Of a stretch of 64,000 bases of DNA, positions 51,904 through 61,292 are shown in pieces. The stretch comes from Micromonospora sp. 15K316 (lineage in GTDB: Bacteria > Actinomycetota > Actinomycetes > Mycobacteriales > Micromonosporaceae). The stretch lies in assembly GCF_004348525.1 (NCBI RefSeq), contig NZ_SMKG01000015.1, positions 1-64,000 on the forward strand, in the 5' to 3' direction. Each line of letters starts with the position of its first letter. Positions within the stretch are counted from its first letter, which is position 1. Made by a program: the position numbers and the translations under genes. Under the pieces are notes generated by a model. The model saw only the letters and a program-made list of their open reading frames with translations, made no database searches and was not told the DNA's origin.

Positions 51904-53682
51904 TCAGATGAATCCGGGTTTGGTCAGGCGCCAGGCCGCGCCGACCAGCCCGGCGTGGGAGAGCGCCAGCGGCGTGTTCCCCAGGTGCGCGCCCGTGCGA
52001 GGGTCGACCTGCTCAGCGAGCAACCCGAGGTCGTTGGCGCGGGTGACGGTACGTTCGAACAGTTCCTCGGCCCGCTTCATCTCACCGGCCATCGCCAGGC
52101 ACTCGACCAGCCAGAATGTGCACACCACGAAACCGGCGGGATCGTCCGGCCAGCGGCGGACCAGCCCGTCGGCCGTCAACCGCGACGCGATGGCCTCGAT
52201 GGTGGCTCGCATCCGAGGGTCGGTCGGGGACACCATCCCCGTCGACGGCAGGACGAGCACTGAGGCGTCCAGCTCGGGCGAGCCGATGGCGCCGGTGTAG
52301 GCACCGACTTGTTCGTTCCAACCGTCCCGCAGCACCGCCGTCCGGATCTCGTCGCGGACGGCAGCCCATCGCGCGGGATCAGCCTGTTCGCCGAGCAACG
52401 GCGCGAGCTTGATCGCGCTGTCCAGCGCACCCCAGCACAACGCCTTGGACGCCAGGTAGTGCCGTCCCGGGCCGCGGTCCTCCCACATGCCGGCGTCCGG
52501 CTCCCGCCACTGGGTGGCCTGCTCGGCGAGACCGATGAGCAGCGCCTGCGTCTCCGGTGAAAGTTCGCCGAGTTGTTCGCGGATCAGGTGGGTGCCGAGC
52601 AGCACCCCTCCGGGTACGTCCTGCTGCCGTTGCCGCCACGCGTCGTTGCCCACCCGGACCGGGCGGCTGCCGGCGTACCCGCGCAGGTGGTCGAGGGAGT
52701 ACTCGGAGAGGTCCCGCTCGCCCGCCACGCCGTACATGATCGGGACCGGTCGGTCGCCCGAGTTCCCCGCCGAGCGGGCGGCCCAGTCGAAGAGCCGTCC
52801 GGTGTCCTCCTGGCAGGCGGCCACCCACAGGGCTCGCATGGTGACGACGAAGTCCCGCAGCCAGGCGTACCGGTAGTCGTAGTTGTCCGTGCCGCCGAGC
52901 CGTTCCGGCAGTGACGTGGTGACGGCGGCGACCACGGCCCCGCTCGGCCGGTACGTCAGGCCCTGCAGGACCAGGCCGCTCTGCTGCACCAGGTCGGGGT
53001 AGCGGCCGCGGTACTGGTGCTGCCCCCGCATCGCCCGCCAGGCCTCGACGGTGTCGGCGAGCGCCGGCACCGGGTCCAGCTCCCGCGGCGGTGGGCCGTA
53101 CGCCGGCGCGTACGCCAGGTCGAAGCCGAGCACCTGACCGGCGGCGACGTCGAACTCGGCGTACGCCCGGCCCTGCACGCAGGCGAGTGGCACCGGGCCG
53201 CGCAGCGCCAGGGCCAGCGGGCCGGCGCCGACCAGCACCTGGTTGTCGCGGCAGTGCAGGTACGGAACGATGAGCCCGTACTCCGGCCTGGGCACGAACT
53301 CGCAGCGCATGCGGACCCTGCCGGTGAGCCCTTCGACCACCCGGACCAGCACCGCCGGTGAGTTGCGGCCCAGTTCGTGCCCGCGTGCTCCGGGCTCGGC
53401 GGCGAGCGCCTCGGTCACGGCGACGCTGCCACCGCCGGTGTGGTGCACGGTCCGCAGTACCAGGGAACCGTCGACGTACGCCCGTTCGGTCCGTACGCGC
53501 GGCTCGGCCGCGGCCGGGCCGCGCGTCCAGTGCCCGGCCTCGGGGTCGAGGAGTCGACCGAACACGGACGGGGCGCCGAAGCGGCCCGGGCACCACCAGT
53601 CGATCGAGCCGCCCCGGGTGACGAGCGCGGCCGAGGCGCAGTCGGAGAGCAGACCGTAGTCGGCGATCGCAGACTCGGACAC
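51904..53682 (-). CDS. Glycoside hydrolase family 15 protein
   Basis: The 592-residue protein has the GH15 pattern: IADYGLLSDCASAALVTRGG at the start, GSIDWWCPGRFGAPSVFGRLL, an N-terminal beta-sandwich, and an (alpha/alpha)6 barrel (YDYRYAWLRDFVVTMRALW, MWEDRGPGRHYLASKALCW). WEDRG carries a conserved catalytic-type Glu. GH15 proteins of this actinobacterial type act as glucoamylase- or trehalase-like cytoplasmic glucosidases. The start is GTG. It appears to be transcribed alone. Confidence 0.9.
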   Translation of the reverse strand: MSESAIADYGLLSDCASAALVTRGGSIDWWCPGRFGAPSVFGRLLDPEAGHWTRGPAAAEPRVRTERAYVDGSLVLRTVHHTGGGSVAVTEALAAEPGARGHELGRNSPAVLVRVVEGLTGRVRMRCEFVPRPEYGLIVPYLHCRDNQVLVGAGPLALALRGPVPLACVQGRAYAEFDVAAGQVLGFDLAYAPAYGPPPRELDPVPALADTVEAWRAMRGQHQYRGRYPDLVQQSGLVLQGLTYRPSGAVVAAVTTSLPERLGGTDNYDYRYAWLRDFVVTMRALWVAACQEDTGRLFDWAARSAGNSGDRPVPIMYGVAGERDLSEYSLDHLRGYAGSRPVRVGNDAWRQRQQDVPGGVLLGTHLIREQLGELSPETQALLIGLAEQATQWREPDAGMWEDRGPGRHYLASKALCWGALDSAIKLAPLLGEQADPARWAAVRDEIRTAVLRDGWNEQVGAYTGAIGSPELDASVLVLPSTGMVSPTDPRMRATIEAIASRLTADGLVRRWPDDPAGFVVCTFWLVECLAMAGEMKRAEELFERTVTRANDLGLLAEQVDPRTGAHLGNTPLALSHAGLVGAAWRLTKPGFI

Positions 53683-53742
53683 CGGGGGCGATTACCCGAT
53701 TATGGGCGGCCATACCTCGCCGAGGGGCTGACGGGGTGCCGG

Positions 53743-54249
53743 CTAGGGCTGATCTTCGGGGAGGGTGTACCGGCGCAGTCGGACCGGTTCGCCTGCCGGG
53801 CCGGTCCAGGGGGCGACGGTCGTGTGCGTGTGCCGCCAGCCAGTGCGTTCGTAGAGGGCGATGGCGGAGGTTGACAGCTGGTGGTCGACGATCTCCAGGT
53901 TCAACGAGAACCGGTGTTCGGCGGCCCATTGACGAACACGGGTCAGCAGCCGCGCCCCGACGGCGTGTCCGCGGGCCGCGGGCGCGACGAAGAGGCGGCT
54001 GACCTCGGCGACCGGTGCGGAGGCGGGATTCGTGGCGAGGTCCGCGCGGTGGACCGCGACGTGGCCGAGGATGCGGCCCTGTGCGGTCTCTGCCACCCAG
54101 GCGTTCAGGGCGTTCGACGGCGACAGCCAATCTTCTGGATTCGCCGGCCAGTTGAGCGGGTACCGGTCGAGACGATGCACTTCTGCGAGGACCGCGACGC
54201 AGTACGGGAGGTCGGGCCGTGTGCGGTCGCGGATTCCGACGGTGTTCAC
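53743..54249 (-). CDS. GNAT family N-acetyltransferase
   Basis: The 168-residue protein has a GNAT fold: IRDRTRPDLPYCVAVLAEVH, WVAETAQGRILGHVAVHRAD, VSRLFVAPAARGHAVGARLL (acetyl-CoA loop) and ALYERTGWRHTHT. The substrate is unknown. The start is GTG at 54249. It is transcribed alone, convergent with nothing on its left and separated from the next gene by a 350-base gap. Confidence 0.85.
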   Translation of the reverse strand: MNTVGIRDRTRPDLPYCVAVLAEVHRLDRYPLNWPANPEDWLSPSNALNAWVAETAQGRILGHVAVHRADLATNPASAPVAEVSRLFVAPAARGHAVGARLLTRVRQWAAEHRFSLNLEIVDHQLSTSAIALYERTGWRHTHTTVAPWTGPAGEPVRLRRYTLPEDQP

Positions 54250-54599
54250 GGTGGGAATTGTCGTCCAGGCGTCGGTATCGACGTGCCAGGCGGGTTCCGG
54301 GGCGGGGTGCCGGCTGGGACCCGAACCGACAGCTCAGGTGGGGGCACCTACTCCCATGGCGGCGACAAGGCCACGATCAGGGGACCTGCTCGGGCTGCTT
54401 CACGTCGCGAACCTGAACCAGAACCTCTTCCGCATGACTCGATCCACCACCGCGCACCCGGACCCGCGCCACATCTGGACGCGATGACGTCGCACCGCAC
54501 CGGTCCGGGCGGCGACGGGCCGTTCGGCGGGACCGGTCCACCCGAAGCTGCGATTGGCGAACCATCCGTGCCGTGGCCTGATACGGGTGGGAGGTCGTC
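54250..54599. other. Intergenic region without recognisable gene
   Basis: This 350-base divergent stretch between a GNAT gene and the nitroreductase-fold gene holds no frame with protein-like sequence, no perfect long palindrome and no RNA gene that I can see. It presumably carries the two promoters. Confidence 0.5.
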
Positions 54600-55073
54600 A
54601 TGCCGGTCAATGGTGAGGTACCGAAGCTTCCACCGCGCTGGTTCATCCGGCTGGCCTGGAAGGTGCACCGCGGCTTGTATCGCGCGTTCCGTGGTCGGGT
54701 CGGACTCTGGCCGCCGCGCACCGACCGTTGGGGCACGTTGCGGCTGACCACCACCGGGCGCCGCAGCGGCCAACAGCGCAGCGTCATCGTCGCGTACCTG
54801 GAGGACGGGCCGAATCTGTTCACGCTGGCGATGAATGGCTGGGGCGAGGGTGAGCCGGCCTGGTGGCTGAACCTGCAGACCCATCCTGATGCGACAGTCG
54901 ACCTGGTCGACGGCCGGCGGCTGGTACGCGGGCACGCCGCAGCGGGTGACGAGCGGGTGCGGCTGTGGGCCCGCTGGCGTGAGATCGACCCGAAGATCGA
55001 CGCCTTCGCGACGCTGCGCCCGTCCGAGACCGCTGTGGTGGTCCTGGCACCCCGGCCCGGCGCGGTCAGCTGA
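54600..55073 (+). CDS. Nitroreductase/quinone reductase family protein (DDN-like)
   Basis: The 157-residue protein has the split-barrel flavin/F420-binding pattern of the deazaflavin-dependent nitroreductase family: WGTLRLTTTGRRSGQQRSVI, LFTLAMNGWGEGEPAWWLNL and HPDATVDLVDGRRLVRGHAA. Members reduce quinones or nitro compounds with F420H2, a cofactor widespread in actinomycetes. A hydrophobic, basic N-terminus (PRWFIRLAWKVHRGLYRAF) could lie on the membrane. The ATG at 54600 has a GGGTGGGAGG SD site. Confidence 0.88.
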   Translation: MPVNGEVPKLPPRWFIRLAWKVHRGLYRAFRGRVGLWPPRTDRWGTLRLTTTGRRSGQQRSVIVAYLEDGPNLFTLAMNGWGEGEPAWWLNLQTHPDATVDLVDGRRLVRGHAAAGDERVRLWARWREIDPKIDAFATLRPSETAVVVLAPRPGAVS

Positions 55074-55136
55074 CAGTTCGGCGGTCGGGCCTTGTGGTCT
55101 AGCCGTAGCACCGACGGTTCCCTACTCTCCACCGTC

Positions 55137-55556
55137 ATGGGGAACCTTGCCGCAGCGGGCTTCGGCGCCCTCGCCAGCCTCGTCGTCGTGGCGCTCGGCG
55201 CGTGGCTTCAGGCGCAACGGGAGCGCCGGCATTGGCTCCGTGACCAGAAGCTGCGTGGGGCGGTCGACTACATCACCAGCACGCGGTACCTACTCAGCCA
55301 GTACCGGAAGGTCGGCGAGCTGGGCATGGATCAGGACGACCGCCGAGAGTGGCGGAACCGGATGCAAACCGCTCGCTCGACTCTCAGCCTCCTGTGCGGC
55401 GCTCGTACGGTGTCGCTGGCGAACGACGTCGCGAGGGATCTCTACGCTCTCGGCCCGGACTCGGACGAGGCGCGGAAGGCAGCGGCGGAGAAGGCCTTCC
55501 AACACCTGGTCTGGCAGCTGCGGAAGGAACTCGGCTCACCTCAGCTCGATGAGTGA
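55137..55556 (+). CDS. Hypothetical membrane-anchored protein
   Basis: The 139-residue protein begins with one hydrophobic segment (NLAAAGFGALASLVVVALGA) and continues as a basic helical cytoplasmic region (AQRERRHWLRDQKLRGAVDY). It looks like proteins with one anchor and a helical soluble part; no family name is assured. A TACTCT box at 55123-55128 lies 8 bases before the ATG, so it is probably leaderless. Confidence 0.6.
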   Translation: MGNLAAAGFGALASLVVVALGAWLQAQRERRHWLRDQKLRGAVDYITSTRYLLSQYRKVGELGMDQDDRREWRNRMQTARSTLSLLCGARTVSLANDVARDLYALGPDSDEARKAAAEKAFQHLVWQLRKELGSPQLDE

Positions 55557-55634
55557 GGGTCGTCTGTACGTCCCGACCGATCTGGAAGCTGGTGGTGCCG
55601 GCGTATCGCGGTGACATCCGTGCGCCGGTCGGGA

Positions 55635-57074
55635 TCACGGCGCCGCGGTCTCTCCGCCGGTCGGTTCCTCCACCGATGGTTCGGCGGTCGGGTCCACCGT
55701 CGGCTCCGCGGTCGGCTCCGCCGATGGTTCCTCCGTCGGCTGGTCGGTGGGGGTCGCCGTCGTTCCATCCGTCGGCGCTGCCGTCGGTTCCTCGGAGGCG
55801 CTTGCGGACGTGGTGGGGTGTGCCGCGCCCGAACTGCTTCCGGCTGACGGCGTAGGCCCACTCGTCGTCCTCTCCCCCGCCGCACGACTGGGTTTCGGGG
55901 TGGCGGATCCGGTCATTCGGACCGGCATGCCTGCGGAATCGTGAGGGTCCGGTTCGCCGCCACCGGCACCTGGGCCGGGCTCCACCTCCTCGGGCGGCAC
56001 TGCGGGCGGGATCGCGGGCGGCGTGGACGGTCGGCCGACCGGGCCCGACCGCAGGCCGGTGGGATCAGCCAGCACCAGGACGGCGGCCACGGCAACCAGC
56101 AATCCCAGAAGCACGGCGAGTTTCGTGTTCCTGGGGCCGACGGCCGGGCTCGACACCTCGGTGGGGGCCGACTGCCGGGCGGCCAGGCGTACTGTTCGCT
56201 TCTCGGCCGAGGTCCCCTCGCCAGCGGCCGTCAGCTGCCGCTCGGGCGAGCCCGCGAGGTCCTGCGCCGCGGTGGCCATGGCCTCCGCCGTCGGGAACCG
56301 CCGCTCGGGTTCCTTGGCCATCGCGGTGGCGACCAGCTGCCGGACCTCCGCGGGGACGTCATGAGGCAGCGGCGCCGGTTCGTCCTCGAGGTGCCGTATC
56401 GCCACCGCGACGGCGTTGTCCCCCTCGTACGGGGGTCGACCGGCGAGGCAGTGGTAAACGACGGCGCCCAGGGCGTAGATGTCGATCGCCGATGTGGTCT
56501 CGTTCCTGGCGACCTGCTCGGGCGCCATGTACAGAGCGGTGCCGACGACCTCGTTCGCGCCCGTCAGGCTCGCGCCGTCCTGCGTGACGGCGACGCCGAA
56601 GTCGACGAGTACGACGTGCCCGTCGGGCTCGATGATCAGGTTGTGCGGCTTGACGTCACGGTGGACGACCCCGGCGTCGTGCGCGGCCTGCAGAGCGCGG
56701 GCGGTCTGCGCCGCTATCGACATCGCCTCGGCCGGATCCAGTCGGCCGACCTCGGCGATCCGCTCCGACAGGGGCTGTCCCTGCACACACTCCATCACGA
56801 TGTAGGCGAGAACCGGCTCTCCGGACCGGCCCGTTTCGCCGTAGTCGTAGACCTGGGCTACTCCCGGATGGCGCAGCGCTGCCATCGCGCGTGCCTCGCG
56901 GCGGAACCGTTCACCGAAGCCGGTGGCGGTGATCAGGCGGGGGTGCAGCATCTTGACGGCCACGCAGCGGTCCAGGGTTTCGTCGACGGCACGCCACACG
57001 TCGCCCATACCGCCGCTGGCGATCATCTCGGTCAGGCGGTAACGGTCTCCGACGAGTTGCCCCACACTCGGCAT
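55635..57074 (-). CDS. Transmembrane Ser/Thr protein kinase (PknB/Hanks type)
   Basis: The 479-residue protein has a complete kinase domain: glycine loop ASGGMGDVW at 19-27, Lys41, Glu60, HRDVKPHN from 138, DFG at 158-160 and APE at 184-186. A single membrane span at about 318-336 follows. The outside tail is almost only Pro, Thr, Glu, Ser and Ala with EPTAEPT-type repeats and no PASTA or other sensor fold. It phosphorylates cytoplasmic proteins; the signal is unknown. The 404 bases upstream (57075-57478) hold no recognisable gene. Confidence 0.92.
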   Translation of the reverse strand: MPSVGQLVGDRYRLTEMIASGGMGDVWRAVDETLDRCVAVKMLHPRLITATGFGERFRREARAMAALRHPGVAQVYDYGETGRSGEPVLAYIVMECVQGQPLSERIAEVGRLDPAEAMSIAAQTARALQAAHDAGVVHRDVKPHNLIIEPDGHVVLVDFGVAVTQDGASLTGANEVVGTALYMAPEQVARNETTSAIDIYALGAVVYHCLAGRPPYEGDNAVAVAIRHLEDEPAPLPHDVPAEVRQLVATAMAKEPERRFPTAEAMATAAQDLAGSPERQLTAAGEGTSAEKRTVRLAARQSAPTEVSSPAVGPRNTKLAVLLGLLVAVAAVLVLADPTGLRSGPVGRPSTPPAIPPAVPPEEVEPGPGAGGGEPDPHDSAGMPVRMTGSATPKPSRAAGERTTSGPTPSAGSSSGAAHPTTSASASEEPTAAPTDGTTATPTDQPTEEPSAEPTAEPTVDPTAEPSVEEPTGGETAAP

Positions 57075-57478
57075 GTACTTGCGGTACCCCCGGTTCGCCG
57101 TTCTCAAGCACGCCGCGTCGGCGGCGCATGGTTCCTCGGCCCTCGCACGGTCGTTCCTGGTGGCCGAGCGACGCCCATCTGTCAGTGGAACGAGGGGGTC
57201 CTGCACGAACCTCTCCTCGCACCACCGACGGGAGGAGAGGTACATTCGGGTGCGGCTTACCGGCGCGCGTCGGACCTCCACCGCGAGTTCGGCGACCGCT
57301 ACTTCTCCGCCGTCGTACTCGGCTCCCCGCATCGATCGCTCGCCCGGGCAACCCGAACAGCCGCGGGCCTGCCGCGTCAACGTCACCGGTCTCGACGGCC
57401 CGCGCTGCGGTCTGGGTCACGCGCGCGAGGAACTCCGGCTGCCCGCGTAGGGCGGAAGTGCGTCATGGCCCGCGACAG

Positions 57479-58417
57479 CTAGGCGCCCGATCGTGGTTCG
57501 ACGTGGTCGAACCGGTGCGCCTGCTCGGTGACGGCGGCGAGGAAGGCGGTCAGCGCGGGTGCGGGCGGGGCGTCTCGGGTGACGGCGACCAGGCGGCGTT
57601 CGAGGGTGGTCTCGGCGATGTCACGGATGGCGAGCATGGGGTCTCCGCTCGGCAGGGTCAGTGCCGGCAACAGGGCGACGGCCGCGGCGGCGCGGACGAG
57701 TTCGAGTTGGACGTCGGCGTCGTTGGAGCGGTGCCGGAGGTCGGGTTCGTAGCCGCCGAGGGCGCGGCAGGTGCCGATGACCATGGCGTGGTGGCCGGTG
57801 CCGTCAGCGGAGGCGGTCCAGATGTCGGATCGCAACCGCGTGAGCGGGACCGAGCCGCCCGACGCGGCGAGTGGATGGCCGGCGGGCAGGACGAGCTTGA
57901 GCGGTTCTTCGAGCAGGAGCGTGAAGCGGAGCCCGGCGGGGCGAGGACGTGGGTGGCCGTCGTACTCGTCGCCGATCACCAGGTCGACCGCGCCCAGCCG
58001 TAGCCCTGGCAGTGCCTGTTCGAGTTCGAGTTCGGAGACCTCCAGGCGGAGCTGCGGATGGTCGGCCATCAAGCGGGCCACGGCCGGCACGAGCAGGCGT
58101 CGCGCCGCCGACTGGAGGCCGCCGGCGCGGACGGTGCCGCGGATGTCTCCGCTCAGCGCGGCCAGGTCCGCTTCGGCGGCTTCGGCGGCCGACAGCAGGA
58201 CGCGCGCGTGGTGGGCGAGCAGATGTCCGGCGTCGTTGAGCCGCACGCCGCGGCCGGCCTTCTCGAACAGCCGGGTACCGGCGTCCCGTTCCAGCAGGGC
58301 CATCTGCTGGGAGATCGTCGATGGGCTGTAGCCCAGCGCGGCGGCGACGGCGCCGAGGGTGCCTCGTTCCTCGAACTCTCGAAGGAAGCGCAACCGCCGG
58401 AAGTCCCACTCGACCAT
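57479..58417 (-). CDS. LysR family transcriptional regulator
   Basis: The 312-residue protein has the LysR helix-turn-helix (RLRFLREFEERGTLGAVAAA, GYSPSTISQQMALLERDAGT, about residues 8-60) and a two-lobed ligand domain (VRAGGLQSAARRLLVPAVAR, LRLGAVDLVIGDEY). It is divergent from the EamA transporter gene with only 73 bases between, so it probably controls that exporter. The ATG at 58417 is the natural start for the family. Confidence 0.92.
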   Translation of the reverse strand: MVEWDFRRLRFLREFEERGTLGAVAAALGYSPSTISQQMALLERDAGTRLFEKAGRGVRLNDAGHLLAHHARVLLSAAEAAEADLAALSGDIRGTVRAGGLQSAARRLLVPAVARLMADHPQLRLEVSELELEQALPGLRLGAVDLVIGDEYDGHPRPRPAGLRFTLLLEEPLKLVLPAGHPLAASGGSVPLTRLRSDIWTASADGTGHHAMVIGTCRALGGYEPDLRHRSNDADVQLELVRAAAAVALLPALTLPSGDPMLAIRDIAETTLERRLVAVTRDAPPAPALTAFLAAVTEQAHRFDHVEPRSGA

Positions 58418-58490
58418 GCAGGAATCCTAACGAGTCAGATCCGGGAATCATCGCTGGACCCGACGGATCAGGCTGTCTGATGATCGAGGC

Positions 58491-59501
58491 ATGGGTCCGG
58501 TGTTGTGTCTCGTCTCCGCGGCGTGCTTCGGCGCCATGGCGATCTTCGGCAAGCTCGCCTACGACGCCGGTGTCTCGCCGCAGGCGCTGCTGCTGGTGCG
58601 CTTCGCCCTGGCCGCCGCACTGCTGGGAATGGTCCTGGTCCTGCGGCCGGGGCTACGTCGGATGGAGCCGGGGCCGCGCCGACCAGCACCGTCCGACCGG
58701 GCGGCGGCAGGGCGGGGCCGGGTGCTGGCGACCGCCATCGGGCTGGGCGCGGTCGGGTACGCGGCGCAGGCGACGCTCTTCTTCTCGGCCCTGCAGGTGA
58801 TGGACGCCTCGCTGCTGTCCCTGATCTTCTACAGCTACCCGGTCCTGGTGACCGTGGTGGCGGTGCTGCTCGGCCGGGATCGGCTCACCCGGGGGCGCTC
58901 CGCCGCACTGGTGGCCGCATCGGCCGGAACGCTGCTGGTCCTGCTCGGCGCCGGTGGGGTGAGTTTCCACCCGCTCGGGGCGCTGATGGCGTTCGGGACG
59001 GCGCTCACCTACACGGTCTACATCCTGGTGGCGGAATCCGTCGTGCACCGGCTGCCGCCCGTGGTGCTGTCCACGCTGGTGATGACCGGCGCGGCCGGCA
59101 CCCTCGGTGTCCGCGCCCTGGTCACGGGCGGGGTCGACCTCGACTTCCGGTTGTCGGGTTGGTTCTGGCTGGCCTGTATCGCCGTCGTCTCCACCGTCGT
59201 GGCGATGCTGACCTTCTTCGCCGGCCTGAAGCGGATCGGTCCGTCGAACGCCGCCATCCTGTCCACCTTCGAACCGGTGGTGACGACCGCGCTGGCCGCG
59301 CTCACCCTCGGCGAATCGCTGACCCCGGTGCAGCTCGCCGGCGGCGTCCTGGTGCTCTCCTCCGTCGTCGTACTGCAACTGCGGCCGGCCCGGACGCGCC
59401 CCCCGGCGGCCCCGCTGCCCGACCGACCCGGCCCGACGGTCCACGAGGCAACGAGCCCGGCCCGCGACAGCGCCGCCGAACCGACGAGGGTGGCGCCATA
59501 A
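58491..59501 (+). CDS. EamA/DMT family transporter
   Basis: The 336-residue protein has ten hydrophobic segments in two EamA repeats: SAACFGAMAIFGKLAYDAGV with VMDASLLSLIFYSYPVLVTV, and ALTYTVYILVAESVV with FFAGLKRIGPSNAAILSTFE. A polar Pro-rich tail ends it. Members export amino acids, nucleobases or drugs. It is divergent from a LysR gene, the usual regulator-target arrangement. Confidence 0.9.
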   Translation: MGPVLCLVSAACFGAMAIFGKLAYDAGVSPQALLLVRFALAAALLGMVLVLRPGLRRMEPGPRRPAPSDRAAAGRGRVLATAIGLGAVGYAAQATLFFSALQVMDASLLSLIFYSYPVLVTVVAVLLGRDRLTRGRSAALVAASAGTLLVLLGAGGVSFHPLGALMAFGTALTYTVYILVAESVVHRLPPVVLSTLVMTGAAGTLGVRALVTGGVDLDFRLSGWFWLACIAVVSTVVAMLTFFAGLKRIGPSNAAILSTFEPVVTTALAALTLGESLTPVQLAGGVLVLSSVVVLQLRPARTRPPAAPLPDRPGPTVHEATSPARDSAAEPTRVAP

Positions 59502-59655
59502 CCGCAGGCGTACGAGAAAACGGCAGCAGTTACCAAAGGGAGATCGAAGTCGGGTGGCCCCTGCCGGGGCGGGCGCTCTTGGATGGGGAAGTCAAGTCCA
59601 TCGATCAAGTTGATGAACTTGCGGATCGGATCCCCCGCGCAGAAGGGAACCACTC

Positions 59656-61005
59656 GTGATCGACGCTCATCCGTCTCGATGGAAGCACCGACTGCTGACC
59701 GCCGGCGCAGCGCTCACGCTCGGCCTCGGAGCCGTGGTCGCACCCGCCACCGGCGCCGCCGCCGGCCCGGAGTCCACGCTGCCCAGCGGCAACACCGACT
59801 ATCGGACGCTCGCTGACTACGAGAACGACATGGCCGAGTTGGCGGCCGAGCACCCGACGCTGGTCAAGCCGATCACACTGCCCTACAAGACGACCTCGGG
59901 CCGGACCGTACGCGGCATCGAGATCAGCAGGAACGTGCAGGCGAACGACGGCAAGCCGGTCTTCGTGGACGTGGGCATGCACCACGGCAACGAGTGGCCC
60001 AGCGGGGAAATGACCATGGAGTTCGCCATCGACCTGGTGAAGAACTCCCGCACCCCGTACGTGGCGAACCTGCTCGACCGGGCCCGCGTCGTGGTCGTAC
60101 CGGTGGTCAACGTGGACGGGTTCGTCCGCAACCGCCGGCAGACCGACACCAACACGGACATGAACCGCAACTACGGCCTGGGGTGGACCCCGCTGTCGTC
60201 GGCCGGCGCGGCCCCGTGGTAGGAGCCGGAGAGCCGGAACATCGCGTGGCTGCTCTCCACCCGGCAGGCGACGGTGTTCAACACCCAGCACACCTGCATC
60301 CAGGTGGTGCTCTACCCGCCGCTCCAGCTCGCCGCCGGGCCCGCGCAGGACTCCGCGCGCCTGCACCGGCTGGCCTCCGCCGTCGCCGCGAAGTACGGCC
60401 CCACGTACCGGGCGCTGCCCTCCGCCGAGGACTACGAGACGACCGGCGAGGCGATCGACTGGGCGTACTACGCGACCCGCGGGCTCTCCATCACCAGCGA
60501 GACCTGCCCGAACCCCGGTGTGGCCCGGACCTTCCAGACGCAGGTCCTCGACACGTACGCCGCGCACCGCTCGGCGATGTTCGAAGCGCTCGAAACCACC
60601 GCGGACCCCAGGGAGCACGCGGTCATCGAGGGCAAGGCGCCGAAGGACGCCGTCCTGCGGCTCACCAAGTCCTTCGACATGTACACCAGCCCGTACGCGC
60701 AGCCCGACGGGAGCGTCCGGCCGACGTCGTTCACCACGACGCTGACCTCGGACCTGGACGTCGCGCGGCCGAACGGCAGGTTCCAGTGGGCGGTCAACCC
60801 GTCGTACCGGCCCATTCCGGCCTACCAGGCCGACGGCGTTCGCGGGAACCAGACCGGCTTCTACACCGAGCCGTGGATCCTCACCTGCGAGCGCCCGGAC
60901 GGCACGGTGCTGCAGACCACCCGGGTCGACGTGGGTCTGGGTAAGCGCGTCGAGGTCGACCTGAAGCAGTGCAAGCGCGACTTCCACCGCACGGACGTCG
61001 GTTGA
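59656..61005 (+). pseudogene. M14 zinc carboxypeptidase interrupted by an amber codon
   Basis: The reading frame is open for 450 codons except for TAG at 60220-60222 (codon 189). The first part has a signal peptide and the zinc motif HGNE (His110, Glu113). After the stop come the third zinc ligand region (NTQHTC, His212), a likely catalytic Glu282 in SITSETC and a C-terminal beta domain. Around the stop, PW-stop-EPESRN matches the PWSEPE(T/S)RN expected, so a TCG-to-TAG change is likely. The start is GTG at 59656 with an AGAAGGGA SD site. Confidence 0.82.
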
Positions 61006-61032
61006 GGCCGAACCGCTGATACGTCGGCGACT

Positions 61033-61062
61033 CACGGGGCGGCAGTCACCTGCCGCCCCGTG
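61033..61062. terminator. Hairpin terminator after the carboxypeptidase
   Basis: Perfect 13-base arms (CACGGGGCGGCAG and CTGCCGCCCCGTG) with a 4-base loop lie 28 bases past the stop. Confidence 0.7.
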
Positions 61063-61220
61063 CTGTCGGACGATGGACGACAGCCGCCGGTCGATCGAGC
61101 GTGGTGAGCAGGAATCCGCGCCGCTGCTCGTCTCCGCCGAGATCACACGAGAACGGGCAGGCGACGCCGACGATGACTCCGTCGTCGTCGATGTCCCGCG
61201 CCGACTGGAGGGTCACCGAT
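61046..61220 (-). pseudogene. Possible remnant of a HAF-repeat-like secreted protein
   Basis: The minus frame reads LPESVTLQSARDIDDDGVIV, then GVACPFSCDLGGDEQRRG and FLLTTLDRP, and ends at TGA inside the hairpin. The 'ARDIDDDGVIVG ... RRGFLL' pattern recalls HAF-type extracellular repeats. There is no start codon in a sensible place and a stop lies just upstream, so it can only be a C-terminal remnant. The identification is weak. Confidence 0.25.
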
Positions 61221-61292
61221 TCGGGCAGGCCGGGGGGGTCTTACCGAACGCTTACCGCCTGCCCGGTACCCCCGCGGGTGAGGCGAGGTGGT

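Noticed and set aside
57250..57450. A 66-codon ORF (GTG at 57250) after a GGGAGGAGAGG stretch upstream of the kinase
   Set aside because: The SD-like run is strong but the translation is low-complexity Ser/Arg/Pro sequence with no family, and the gap is better read as the kinase upstream region.
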